Assembly: GCA_033763635.1 (NCBI GenBank) | Contig: JANRKG010000433.1 | Span: 1 to 22,980 of the forward strand | Length of the DNA: 22,980 nt | Source: JANRKG01 sp033763635 | Lineage (GTDB): Bacteria; Cyanobacteriota; Cyanobacteriia; GCF-001939115 | Direction of reading: 5' to 3' | Part shown: positions 7,404 to 14,713 of the stretch, in pieces | Layout: every line of letters begins with the position of its first letter | How positions within the stretch are numbered: position 1 is the first letter of the stretch | The notes under the pieces: model-generated | The model's input: only the letters and a program-made list of their open reading frames with translations | Databases searched by the model: none | Told to the model about the DNA's origin: nothing | Position numbers and translations under genes: made by a program

Positions 7404-7711
7404 AGCGGTTATAAGGGTAGAGCACTGATTTCTGCAAGGGGCTACAGCCTGATCGCTAGGAACTACGGCTAAGCTTTGGAAAGAGTATGGCACTTATTGA
7501 ATTGCCTGTAAAAGCAGTGACGCTTTCTACGGAGAAAAGAGTTCCAGCCGAGGGTGTTGAGTGGACAGTTCAGAAATTGGTTCGCGTAGGACTGATCGTA
7601 CCGATGACCAACCTGTTTCTGCAAAGATCATTATTCAACAGTGCCGCTTTGTCAGGATGCAGGGTTTTGCCCCTGGAGTGGCTGGGCAGATAGGGGGCAG
7701 GGCAGTAGCGG
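7404..7711. other. Gap between yciO-like gene and hetZ, probable hetZ promoter region
   Basis: This 308-bp gap holds no convincing gene; a plus-strand frame at 7487-7693 lacks any family resemblance. On the minus strand, CTGACA followed 16 bp later by TAATGA (around 7625-7655) is a weak promoter candidate for hetZ. I looked for an NtcA site (GTA-N8-TAC) and found only a GTA-N10-TAC, and there is no TCCGGA motif. Confidence 0.4.
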
Positions 7712-8383
7712 TTAGTGGGCTTCTTCCGCAAATTCCAGATCCCAGTTATGAATCGCATCCCAGCCTGAACCGCGACGGACAACAACGGGGTCGTTTGTCG
7801 TGAGATCGAGAATGGTGGACACCTGATTACTCAGGCTGGAATCGTCATCAATGATCACATCGACAACCCGATCGAGCCGATCGAATAACTCAAAGCGATC
7901 GACCCGGGCCTCCGGATCAACCGGATTGTCCTCATCTCCGGGCAGGTGGGCTGAAGTTGAGATAATGGGATTGTCCAGCGCTTTGAGTAACGCTTGGCAA
8001 ACTTGCTGATCTGGCACCCGAATCCCTGTACTTCTGCGCTTGGGATTCATGACTAATTTAGGAACCAGTTTGGTAGCTGGGAGCAGAAAAGTATAGGGAC
8101 CAGGAATCAGACGTTTCATGATGCGGTAAGCGTTATCACTGACCACCGCATAGTGAGCAATATTTGAGAGGGACGGACAGAGGAACGTCAACGGTTTATC
8201 GTTAGACATCTGTTTCAACTGACGGACCCGTTCGATCGCTGATTTTGACTGCAAATCGCACCCGATCGCGTACACAGTATCCGTTGGGTACAGCATCACC
8301 GCTCCCTGTCGCAATGCGTCTTTAATTTGGTCTATGATGCGTGTCTGGGGCGTTTCAGGATGAACCGTGTAGATCTTAGCCAT
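7712..8383 (-). CDS. yciO: YciO-type Sua5/YrdC/TsaC family protein
   Basis: A 223-residue member of the Sua5/YrdC/YciO fold. Related enzymes TsaC and Sua5 make threonylcarbamoyl-AMP for the universal tRNA modification t6A. The nucleotide-site phrase YPTDTVYAIGCDLQSKSAIE is intact. The stretches PGPYTFLLPATKLVPKLV and TGIRVPDQQVCQALLKAL, and the loop IISTSAHLPGDE, resemble E. coli YciO more than TsaC. The canonical K-x-R tripeptide reads K-Q-M here, and the S-x-N motif is not evident. So I call it YciO-like; whether it can make t6A precursor is open. It starts at ATG 8383 without a clear Shine-Dalgarno sequence and is divergent from larC. Confidence 0.85.
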   Translation of the reverse strand: MAKIYTVHPETPQTRIIDQIKDALRQGAVMLYPTDTVYAIGCDLQSKSAIERVRQLKQMSNDKPLTFLCPSLSNIAHYAVVSDNAYRIMKRLIPGPYTFLLPATKLVPKLVMNPKRRSTGIRVPDQQVCQALLKALDNPIISTSAHLPGDEDNPVDPEARVDRFELFDRLDRVVDVIIDDDSSLSNQVSTILDLTTNDPVVVRRGSGWDAIHNWDLEFAEEAH

Positions 8384-8411
8384 AGGAGTCAGGTTCAGGA
8401 TGGATAGCCTT

Positions 8412-8450
8412 TTGATATTACTGGTTGATATTACTGGTTGATATTATTGG
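8412..8450. repeat. Three tandem 13-bp repeats TTGATATTACTGG
   Basis: TTGATATTACTGG occurs at 8412-8424 and 8425-8437, and TTGATATTATTGG at 8438-8450, head to tail with no spacer. The array sits in the 187-bp divergent region, 28 bp upstream of the yciO-like start and 120 bp upstream of larC. Each unit carries TTGATA on the plus strand and TAATATCAA on the minus strand (AATAATATCAA in the third), so it overlaps promoter-like hexamers in both directions. Confidence 0.9.
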
Positions 8451-8570
8451 GTCTTGCGATTGAGCAGAATTGCTGAAGAACTCAGAGTGGACTGTTCCGC
8501 TCAAGTCTCAATGCACTGCCTTCTGTGACCCATTTCATGCAAGCTATTTCAATCGCCTTCAATCGCTGTC

Positions 8571-9989
8571 ATGAAGAAATTTGCGTATTTAGATTGTCCC
8601 ACAGGGATTGCAGGGGATATGTGCCTGGGAGCTTTGGTCGATGCCGGAGTCCCCCTGGAGTATTTGGTTGAACAACTGAATCGTTTGTCGATCGCAGAGG
8701 AGTATCAACTCACACAGGAGCGAGTGCAGAAAAACGGGCAGCAAGCTGTCAAAATCCACGTTACCTTGCTAAAAGATCCCAATCCGCTTCCAACCGAAGA
8801 AGGGACTGATCCCCACCACACCTTCCATACTCATACAAATCTTGGAGAAGGTCATCCGGCAGAAGACTTACCGACTCCCCATTCTCACTCTCATACCCAC
8901 TCTGAACCCCATTCCCACAATTCCCATCGCCATCTGTCGGAGATTGAACGCATGATTTTAGGGGCAGGGTTGCCAACTCGTGCCGAAGCTTGGAGTCTGG
9001 CGGTATTTCGTACCCTGGCAGTGGCAGAAGGGGCTGTACATGGCATTCCCCCGGAGCAGGTGCATTTTCATGAAGTCGGGGCGATGGATGCGATCGTGGA
9101 TATTGTCGGCACCTGTTTAGGCATTGACTGGCTCGGCATTGATGAACTCCACTGTTCTGCTTTGCCCACGGGCGGAGGGACGATTCGGGCGGCTCACGGT
9201 CGTCTTCCCGTTCCGGCTCCAGCGGTTCTGAAGTTGTGGGAAATGCGCCAGATTCCTATCTATCACAATGGGATCGATCGGGAACTGGTGACACCAACGG
9301 GGGCGGCGATCGTTACGACCCTGGCAACCCGTTTTGGTCCGCCTCCCCCCATGACCCTGCAACGAGTGGGCTTAGGCGCAGGATCGCGGAATTTGGAGAT
9401 TCCTAATGTTTTGCGCTTGTGGTTGGGCGAAGGGGAAGGCAGAGGGCAGAGGGCAGAGGGCAGAGGGCAAGAGGTGGAGAACGCTCACGTTCACTCTCCT
9501 CATCTCCCTATCCCCCCCTCTCCTCACGCTCTACAAGAAACGATTGCTGTTTTGGAGACCCAGATCGACGATCTAAATCCTCAAGCGATCGGTTACTTAT
9601 ACGATGCGCTGTTTGCAGTGGGAGCGGTGGATGTTTTCACCCAGCCGATCGGGATGAAAAAATCACGACCCGGAGTGCTGCTGACGGTGATTTGCCATCC
9701 AGAGAAGCGATCGGCTTGCGAACAATTGATTTTTCAAGAAACGAGTACCTTGGGCATCCGACATTTTGAGCAACAGCGTACCATTCTGGAACGGGAGATC
9801 AAATCCATTGAGACGGAGTATGGACCAATCCGGGTGAAAGTGGCATGGGAAGGGAAGAACGGCGATCGGGCGATTCGGAATGTTCAGCCTGAATACGAAG
9901 ACTGTGCCCAGATTGCGCGGACGCATCACATTCCCTGGCGAGATGTGCATCAGATGGCTCTCCAACACTGGTATGAGAGCAATAAGTAA
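8571..9989 (+). CDS. larC: LarC, nickel-pincer nucleotide cofactor synthesis protein
   Basis: LarC inserts nickel into pyridinium-3,5-bisthiocarboxylate mononucleotide, the cofactor of lactate racemase and related enzymes. The 472-residue product starts with the family motif YLDCPTGIAGDMCLGALVDA. It continues with a His-rich loop (about 82-122, many HSH and HTH triplets), then EQVHFHEVGAMDAIVDIVG, GIDRELVTPTGAAIV and VLETQIDDLNPQAIGYL, and the C-terminal domain with IGMKKSRPG and STLGIR. Both halves are in one frame; in Lactobacillus larC they are joined by a programmed frameshift. Residues about 288-322 are an unusual insertion made by heptamer repeats, listed separately. larB, larE and larA are not in this window. 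ATG 8571 is the natural start, with no Shine-Dalgarno sequence. Confidence 0.93.
   Translation: MKKFAYLDCPTGIAGDMCLGALVDAGVPLEYLVEQLNRLSIAEEYQLTQERVQKNGQQAVKIHVTLLKDPNPLPTEEGTDPHHTFHTHTNLGEGHPAEDLPTPHSHSHTHSEPHSHNSHRHLSEIERMILGAGLPTRAEAWSLAVFRTLAVAEGAVHGIPPEQVHFHEVGAMDAIVDIVGTCLGIDWLGIDELHCSALPTGGGTIRAAHGRLPVPAPAVLKLWEMRQIPIYHNGIDRELVTPTGAAIVTTLATRFGPPPPMTLQRVGLGAGSRNLEIPNVLRLWLGEGEGRGQRAEGRGQEVENAHVHSPHLPIPPSPHALQETIAVLETQIDDLNPQAIGYLYDALFAVGAVDVFTQPIGMKKSRPGVLLTVICHPEKRSACEQLIFQETSTLGIRHFEQQRTILEREIKSIETEYGPIRVKVAWEGKNGDRAIRNVQPEYEDCAQIARTHHIPWRDVHQMALQHWYESNK
9430..9532. repeat. Heptamer-repeat element inserted in frame inside larC
   Basis: Four perfect copies of GGCAGAG run from 9438 to 9465, followed by a degenerate unit. 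After a short middle segment with the small stem GAACG/CGTTC comes a pyrimidine-rich arm (about 9495-9530, CTCTCCT, CATCTCC, CTATCCC). G-rich heptamers followed by C/T-rich sequence are typical of short tandemly repeated sequences in cyanobacterial intergenic DNA. Here the element is translated as residues about 288-322, including GRGQRAEGRGQ. It lies between the end of the LarC N-terminal part (VLRLWLGE) and the start of the C-terminal part (ETIAVLETQIDD). Confidence 0.8.
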
Positions 9990-10086
9990 CGTGATTTGGG
10001 ATAACGATTGAGGAAACCGAACTCCCATTGAATTCGCTCATGGGCGACGTTGAATTGTCCGAATTTCCCACCAAATTTCCAAACAA

Positions 10087-10118
10087 TAAGAGCACTGCAA
10101 GACCCTGCAATGCTCTTA
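10087..10118. terminator. Hairpin terminator between larC and the convergent lipoprotein gene
   Basis: TAAGAGCA (10087-10094) pairs with TGCTCTTA (10111-10118), and an inner TGCA pairs with TGCA after one mismatch, leaving a 6-nt loop. On the minus strand it is followed by ATTGTTT, so it fits best as the terminator of the gene ending at 10146; it may also stop larC transcripts. Confidence 0.65.
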
Positions 10119-10145
10119 GGAGAGATGGGATTTCTAGATCAGAAA

Positions 10146-10817
10146 TTAGTCAATCGCTCGTTTTGCCCCTTCTACCAAGTTGTCGGCCCGATTTTGGACC
10201 TTACGGGCTGTTGATTTGACATCATCTACCAAATCTTGACCTGCTGCCTTGGTATTGGCCTGGATGTTATCGGCTGCCTTTTGGGTGCCGCGAGAGATGC
10301 CCCGATCGCTAACCCCTTTGGTGCCGATGTCGCCCAAGTCATTTTCCCGACCGATAGACTTGAAGCGATCGCCCGCTTCTTGAGCATCCTGAGCCGCGCG
10401 ATCGACCTTTTCGCCGAAGGATTTGGCATTGCCCTTCAGGTTATCTCCGATCTGATCCAGATTCTCGCCCTTCTTGTCAAGAATTCGCTTGGTGTTGCTG
10501 CCCAGGTCATCATCCATATCGATGACATTGCGTTCAGCATTATCTCGCAGGGCTTTTGCCTTATTCACCGCAGATCCAGTCTCTTGACGACGGGGATCGA
10601 CATCATTGTAACCATTCATCCCACCTTCATACTTCTGATACCGCTTGCCGGGAATCCCTTGTCCGGAATTACCGGGTTCACCCGTGCTACCCGAAGGCAT
10701 GGTGGCCTGAGCCGCACCATTGCAGCCAACCATCCCAATAAACAAAAATCCTGCCAGGAGAACACTAAACACCTGATTCAGGCGAATCTTCTTGAAAAAA
10801 GAAACAACGCTTTTCAT
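10146..10817 (-). CDS. Small lipoprotein with amphipathic LEA-like helices, paralogue of the upstream gene
   Basis: A 223-residue secreted lipoprotein. The signal peptide MKSVVSFFKKIRLNQVF plus a hydrophobic core ends in a lipobox GMVGC with the lipidated cysteine at residue 32. The mature part begins Gly/Ser/Pro rich. It then becomes a highly charged, amphipathic and probably helical region, about 80-223, such as KGENLDQIGDNLKGNAKSFG and EKVDRAAQDAQEAGDRFK, recalling LEA-type stress proteins. It resembles a cyanobacterial group sometimes labelled low-temperature-induced or DUF6658, from memory only. GGGAGA lies six bases before the ATG. It follows the gene at 10877-11437 by 59 bp on the same strand and shares its signal peptide and a central motif, so the two are probably co-transcribed paralogues. 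Confidence 0.85.
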   Translation of the reverse strand: MKSVVSFFKKIRLNQVFSVLLAGFLFIGMVGCNGAAQATMPSGSTGEPGNSGQGIPGKRYQKYEGGMNGYNDVDPRRQETGSAVNKAKALRDNAERNVIDMDDDLGSNTKRILDKKGENLDQIGDNLKGNAKSFGEKVDRAAQDAQEAGDRFKSIGRENDLGDIGTKGVSDRGISRGTQKAADNIQANTKAAGQDLVDDVKSTARKVQNRADNLVEGAKRAID

Positions 10818-10876
10818 AAAAAATCTCCCATGATCTTGTGAAACTGTGGATATAAGAACTGATTGGCTTGTAACCC

Positions 10877-11437
10877 CTATTTGTTCATAGGGTCCGTAGC
10901 AGGATTCGCCTGCATTTCAGGACGGTGGAAGGCTTCGTCGGTCTTGTCCTTCAGGAAGCCGGAAGATTGCTTAAAGTTCTCGCCCACCTTTTCCAGAATT
11001 CGGGTGTTGGGATCATTACGATCGACAACGGGCTGGGGCTTCTTAGGAAATTGGTCGATTTCTTTCGCCAAAGTTTCTTGTTCACGAGTTCCCAAGGTTG
11101 GCTTTTTGCTCTTGGGAGCACCTTCAGCGGGATAGAGCATTTCATCAGAATCAACCCGTGCAGGGTTAGTCGCAAGGAGTGTCCCTTCAGGCAGAGCAGC
11201 CCGCTTGTTTTCCACATTCAGCTTAGGATCACCCATGCGATGATTTACTGTGTCACTTCCGCCACCCTTATAGGGGTTGTTATTGCCCCCTACCTGTACT
11301 GGGAGATTATCCGTTGCTGCGTTACGGACATCACTTGCACTGCAAGCCACATTAGTAAGTAACAAAATACCAACCAGTAAGGCTGTCAGAACTTTGGACA
11401 GACGCAATTGCTTAAAGAAATTCACTATTTTTTTCAT
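10877..11437 (-). CDS. Small lipoprotein, paralogue of the downstream gene
   Basis: A 186-residue lipoprotein with signal peptide MKKIVNFFKQLRLSKVL and lipobox TNVAC, cysteine at residue 32, the same position as in the downstream gene. The mature part has no predicted membrane segment and is Asn/Gly/Pro rich at first. The motif NTRILEKVGENFKQSSGFLK near residue 145 matches NTKRILDKKGENLDQIGDNL in the neighbour, which supports common descent. The ends of the two proteins differ: this one stops soon after the shared motif, the other continues with a long amphipathic tail. ATG 11437 is chosen over TTG 11440 because AAAGGAG lies six bases before it. Function unknown; an envelope stress role is a guess. 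Confidence 0.83.
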   Translation of the reverse strand: MKKIVNFFKQLRLSKVLTALLVGILLLTNVACSASDVRNAATDNLPVQVGGNNNPYKGGGSDTVNHRMGDPKLNVENKRAALPEGTLLATNPARVDSDEMLYPAEGAPKSKKPTLGTREQETLAKEIDQFPKKPQPVVDRNDPNTRILEKVGENFKQSSGFLKDKTDEAFHRPEMQANPATDPMNK

Positions 11438-11443
11438 CAAAGA

Positions 11444-11450
11444 CTCCTTT
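11444..11450 (-). promoter_or_regulatory. Shine-Dalgarno sequence AAAGGAG setting the lipoprotein start
   Basis: On the minus strand AAAGGAG lies six bases before the ATG at 11437. It is one of the few strong ribosome binding sites in the window and favours that ATG over the adjoining TTG. Confidence 0.75.
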
Positions 11451-11594
11451 AACTTTGGACGTTTCTATCAGTCCGTTTTCAGGTTAGGGGCTGGAGTCAA
11501 TGGCTTCCTCTAGCGCAAGTCTTATGATTTGGATCAGAGGAAAATCAAGGTTCTATGACTTTGGGAAGACCTGGAAACACGAAATTTTGCGTCT

Positions 11595-11987
11595 CTACGG
11601 AGGGGATGGATGACTGGGTTCCCAGAGAATTAACCGATTGCCCATTGGATCGGAGGCATAAATTTCGCGACCATGAGGGGCGATCGTTACTGATCCCACC
11701 GGAGGGTAGCCCAGATGGGTCAGGTGGGCGATCGTTGCTGATAAATCTGCCACTTGAAAACAAAGACTTAAGGCTGTGTGGCTTTGCTGGTGAAACTCTG
11801 CTTCATGCTCTGGTTTCGGTTTGAAGAGGCCCAGCGTGAGGCCGGGAAGGGAAAATTCGGCGTAGCGATCGGGTTGCCAGGGGGACGGGTCTTGCTGAAG
11901 CAACTGGCGATAGAACTGCACCAGGCTGTTAAAGTCGAGAGTAGCGATTGTTACTAGAGCAGCACGAATGAGCGGGGCAGAACACAT
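11595..11987 (-). CDS. VOC-fold (glyoxalase/bleomycin-resistance-like) protein
   Basis: A single-domain protein of 130 residues with the vicinal-oxygen-chelate fold. The opening strand and helix VTIATLDFNSLVQFYRQLL, the middle TALSLCFQVADLSATIAHL and the closing IYASDPMGNRLILWEP are typical. The usual first metal-ligand histidine is missing from the opening strand (it reads TLDF), so enzymatic activity cannot be assumed. The substrate is unknown. It starts at ATG 11987 without a Shine-Dalgarno sequence and lies upstream of the lipoprotein pair on the same strand with a 157-bp gap, so probably not in the same operon. It is divergent from the aldolase gene. Confidence 0.8.
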   Translation of the reverse strand: MCSAPLIRAALVTIATLDFNSLVQFYRQLLQQDPSPWQPDRYAEFSLPGLTLGLFKPKPEHEAEFHQQSHTALSLCFQVADLSATIAHLTHLGYPPVGSVTIAPHGREIYASDPMGNRLILWEPSHPSPP

Positions 11988-12063
11988 GCTTTAGGATGAG
12001 CAAGGGATGAATCGGGTGTGGCACACTGGAGCCATTGGAAATGGTTTACCATGTTCATCTCCT

Positions 12064-12068
12064 GGAGG
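12064..12068 (+). promoter_or_regulatory. Shine-Dalgarno GGAGG deciding the aldolase start
   Basis: GGAGG lies eight bases before ATG 12077. The longer frame from ATG 12035 would place this site inside the coding sequence and add 14 residues with no family resemblance, so the start at 12077 is preferred. Confidence 0.75.
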
Positions 12069-12076
12069 AAATAGCC

Positions 12077-13159
12077 ATGACAGCCACTCTTGCAGGCCCT
12101 CAGTCGATCGAATCCTGGCTTGGTGAAGAAGCCGAAGCTTTACTGACCTACCAGGCCAAGGTTTCCAGAGACCTGCTTCACCTGCCGGGACCAGACTGGG
12201 TAGACCGCATCTTTACCCAAACCGATCGCTCTCCCCAGGTATTGCGGAGTCTCCAGCAACTTTACTCTACAGGACGATTAGCCAACACAGGCTATTTATC
12301 AATTTTGCCCGTTGATCAAGGCATTGAGCATTCGGCAGGGGCTTCCTTTGCCCCGAACCCGATTTATTTTGATGGTGAGAATATTATCAAACTGGCGATC
12401 GCGGCTGGATGTAATGCCGTTGCCACAACGTTAGGGGTGCTGGGAAGCCTCAGCCGCAAGTATGCCCACCGCATTCCCTTTATCCTCAAACTGAACCACA
12501 ATGAACTCCTGAGCTATCCCAACCAGTACGATCAGGTGATGTTTGCCTCTATTGAGCAAGCCTGGAACCTGGGAGCGGTTGCCGTAGGAGCCACAATTTA
12601 CTTTGGTTCCGAAGAATCCACTCGTCAACTTCAGGAGGTCAGTCAGGCATTTGCCCTGGCCCACGAATACGGGATGGCAACCATTCTGTGGTGCTATCTA
12701 CGTAATCCGGCATTCAAGTCAGACAAGGATTACCACGTCTCAGCGGACTTAACGGGACAGGCAAATCATTTGGGAGTGACGATCGCCGCTGACATTATCA
12801 AGCAAAAGCTGCCGGAATGTAACGGAGGCTATACAGCGGTCGCTCAGACAACAGGAGAAAGCTACGGCAAAACCCATTCCAAGGTGTATTCAGACCTCAC
12901 GACTGACCATCCGATTGATTTGACTCGGTATCAGGTTCTCAATTGTTACGCAGGGCGGGCGGGCTTGATCAATTCCGGCGGTGCTTCTGGGAAGAACGAC
13001 TTTGCAGAGGTGGTACGAACCGCAGTCATTAACAAGCGAGCCGGAGGAATGGGGCTGATTTCAGGCCGCAAAGCCTTTCAGCGGCCTTTTGAGGAAGGGG
13101 TGAAACTGTTTCATGCGATCCAGGATGTCTATCTTTCTCCCGATGTCACGATCGCTTGA
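12077..13159 (+). CDS. fbaB: Class I fructose-bisphosphate aldolase (FbaB/DhnA type)
   Basis: This enzyme cleaves fructose 1,6-bisphosphate to dihydroxyacetone phosphate and glyceraldehyde 3-phosphate. It acts in glycolysis and, in reverse, in the Calvin cycle and gluconeogenesis. The 360-residue product belongs to the DeoC/FbaB family. It shows SILPVDQGIEHSAGASFAPN near the N-terminus, PFILKLNHNELLSYPN in the middle, and GVTIAADIIKQKLPE carrying the presumed Schiff-base lysine K242. The phosphate-binding end reads GLISGRKAFQRPFEEGV. It is not the eukaryote-type class I aldolase nor the zinc class II enzyme. The next gene follows after 99 bp on the same strand, but there is no sign that the two are one operon. 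Confidence 0.93.
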   Translation: MTATLAGPQSIESWLGEEAEALLTYQAKVSRDLLHLPGPDWVDRIFTQTDRSPQVLRSLQQLYSTGRLANTGYLSILPVDQGIEHSAGASFAPNPIYFDGENIIKLAIAAGCNAVATTLGVLGSLSRKYAHRIPFILKLNHNELLSYPNQYDQVMFASIEQAWNLGAVAVGATIYFGSEESTRQLQEVSQAFALAHEYGMATILWCYLRNPAFKSDKDYHVSADLTGQANHLGVTIAADIIKQKLPECNGGYTAVAQTTGESYGKTHSKVYSDLTTDHPIDLTRYQVLNCYAGRAGLINSGGASGKNDFAEVVRTAVINKRAGGMGLISGRKAFQRPFEEGVKLFHAIQDVYLSPDVTIA

Positions 13160-13258
13160 TGAGTTTCGAGTTTTGGGTTTTGAGGTTGGTGTTTCACGTT
13201 AAAATCCCTCTACAGTGCAACAAATGCCACTGCCTGTCCAACTCGTTACCTGAATCCC

Positions 13259-14425
13259 ATGAAGCCCGCCGTCCGTGTCAGCCACCTGACTCCCTCCTTG
13301 ACCCTGGCAATCGATGCTAAAGCCAAGGCGATGAAAGCCGAGGGAGTGGATATTTGTAGTTTCAGTGCTGGGGAGCCGGATTTTCCGACTCCGGCCCATG
13401 TTGTGGCGGCGGCAAAGCAAGCACTGGATGACGGCAAGACGCGGTACGGCCCAGCGGCAGGGGAACCTCGACTGCGGGCGGCGATCGCCCAGCATCTCAC
13501 CAGCAGCTATCACTTGAACTATGCGGCTGAGAACATTATTGTCACGAATGGTGGCAAGCATTCTCTGTACGATTTGATGCTGGCTTTGATTAATCCGGGA
13601 GATGAAGTGATTATCCCCGCTCCCTACTGGGTCAGCTACCCAGAAATGGTCAAGCTGGCAGAGGGAGTTCCCGTCATTGTGAAGACGGATGCTTCCAGTG
13701 GCTACAAAATTACGCCGGAACTCCTGAAGCAGTCGGTTACGCCGAAAACCCGCCTGTTTGTCCTGAACTCTCCCTCTAACCCAACGGGGATGGTCTACAC
13801 ACCGGATGAGATTCGGGCACTGGCAAAAGTCATTGTGGAACTGGATCTCATTGTGGTTTCTGACGAGATCTATAGCAAGATTCTCTATGACGGGGCTGAA
13901 CATCTGAGTATCGGTGCGGTGGGACCGGAGATTTTCGATCGCACCATTATCAGCAGTGGATTCGCCAAAGCCTACTCGATGACGGGCTGGCGCGTCGGCT
14001 ATCTTGCCGGACCAACCCCTATCATCAAGGCTGCAACCATCATTCAGGGGCACAGTACCTCCAATGTCTGTACCTTCGCCCAATACGGAGCACTCGCAGC
14101 TTTGGAATCTCCTCAGGACTGTGTTGAAGAAATGCGATTGGCCTTTGCTGAACGGCGACAGGTAATGTTTGAGAGCTTGAATGCAATTCCCGGACTGGCT
14201 TGCCCAAAGCCCGATGGAGCTTTTTACATGTTTGTCAATATTGCAAAAACAGGATTGGCCTCCCTGGATTTCTGTGATGCCCTCTTAGAAGCCCAGAAGG
14301 TTGCGGTCATTCCGGGCATTGCGTTCGGGGCAGATGATCACATTCGCCTGTCCTATGCAACGGATATGACAACGATTCAACGGGGAATGGAGCGGTTAGA
14401 GCTATTCATGCGATCGAAAATCTAA
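13259..14425 (+). CDS. aspC: Aspartate/prephenate-type aminotransferase (class I PLP enzyme)
   Basis: A 388-residue PLP-dependent aminotransferase of the aspartate aminotransferase 1b group. Some members also aminate prephenate to arogenate. Visible landmarks are SFSAGEPDFPTPAHV near residue 40, TRYGPAAGEPRLR, the PLP-ring contact APYWVSYPEM, NSPSNPTG with the coenzyme-binding asparagine, SDEIYSKILYDG, and the Schiff-base lysine K237 in SGFAKAYSMTGWRVGY. The C-terminal substrate arginine is in HIRLSYAT. The length is normal. The start at ATG 13259 (MKPAVRVSHLTPS) is the family's usual one. Which of aspartate or prephenate is preferred cannot be read from the sequence by eye. Confidence 0.92.
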   Translation: MKPAVRVSHLTPSLTLAIDAKAKAMKAEGVDICSFSAGEPDFPTPAHVVAAAKQALDDGKTRYGPAAGEPRLRAAIAQHLTSSYHLNYAAENIIVTNGGKHSLYDLMLALINPGDEVIIPAPYWVSYPEMVKLAEGVPVIVKTDASSGYKITPELLKQSVTPKTRLFVLNSPSNPTGMVYTPDEIRALAKVIVELDLIVVSDEIYSKILYDGAEHLSIGAVGPEIFDRTIISSGFAKAYSMTGWRVGYLAGPTPIIKAATIIQGHSTSNVCTFAQYGALAALESPQDCVEEMRLAFAERRQVMFESLNAIPGLACPKPDGAFYMFVNIAKTGLASLDFCDALLEAQKVAVIPGIAFGADDHIRLSYATDMTTIQRGMERLELFMRSKI

Positions 14426-14713
14426 AAACATTCTAAGAACCTTCCATTTTAAGTATTTTTGTACTAAATTTATACCTATCTTGATAGCTAAAGCCTGGAA
14501 GCAACCCTCCCAGAGAGCCAGTCATCATTGACGCATTCGTTCTTTGATGACCTTCTTTGGATGAGTTTCTGAGTGTTGTTTTCAGGTATTTCTTTTTCAC
14601 TGGAAAAACCTTTGGCATCCCCACCAGTAAAGAATTATTGATAACCCTGCAACTCCCCAACCTCCAGGTGTAGGAACTGTATTAGTCGATTGCGATAGGT
14701 GTGGGGAATGGTC
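14426..14713. other. Intergenic region between aspC and the macroglobulin gene
   Basis: These 288 bp are A+T rich near aspC. They contain the inverted repeat GTCATCA (14521-14527) and TGATGAC (14545-14551) with a 17-nt loop, and a small stem TTTTTC-ACTG-GAAAAA near 14590-14605. A minus-strand frame (14433-14660) depends on a TTG start and matches nothing I know. No clear terminator for aspC was found. Confidence 0.45.

Noticed and set aside
7590..7612. GTA...TAC spaced motif upstream of hetZ considered as an NtcA site
   Set aside because: The spacing is 10 bases, while NtcA sites need GTA-N8-TAC.
7487..7693. Plus-strand frame of 68 codons upstream of hetZ
   Set aside because: No family resemblance and no ribosome binding site; it lies in what is more likely the hetZ promoter region.
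9438..9465. Heptamer array considered as a CRISPR-like array
   Set aside because: The units are 7 bp and directly adjacent, with no spacers.
12035..12076. Longer N-terminus of the aldolase from ATG 12035
   Set aside because: The GGAGG at 12064-12068 serves ATG 12077, and the extra 14 residues do not resemble the family.
14433..14660. Minus-strand frame of 75 codons between aspC and the macroglobulin gene
   Set aside because: It depends on a TTG start with no Shine-Dalgarno sequence, and its translation resembles no family.
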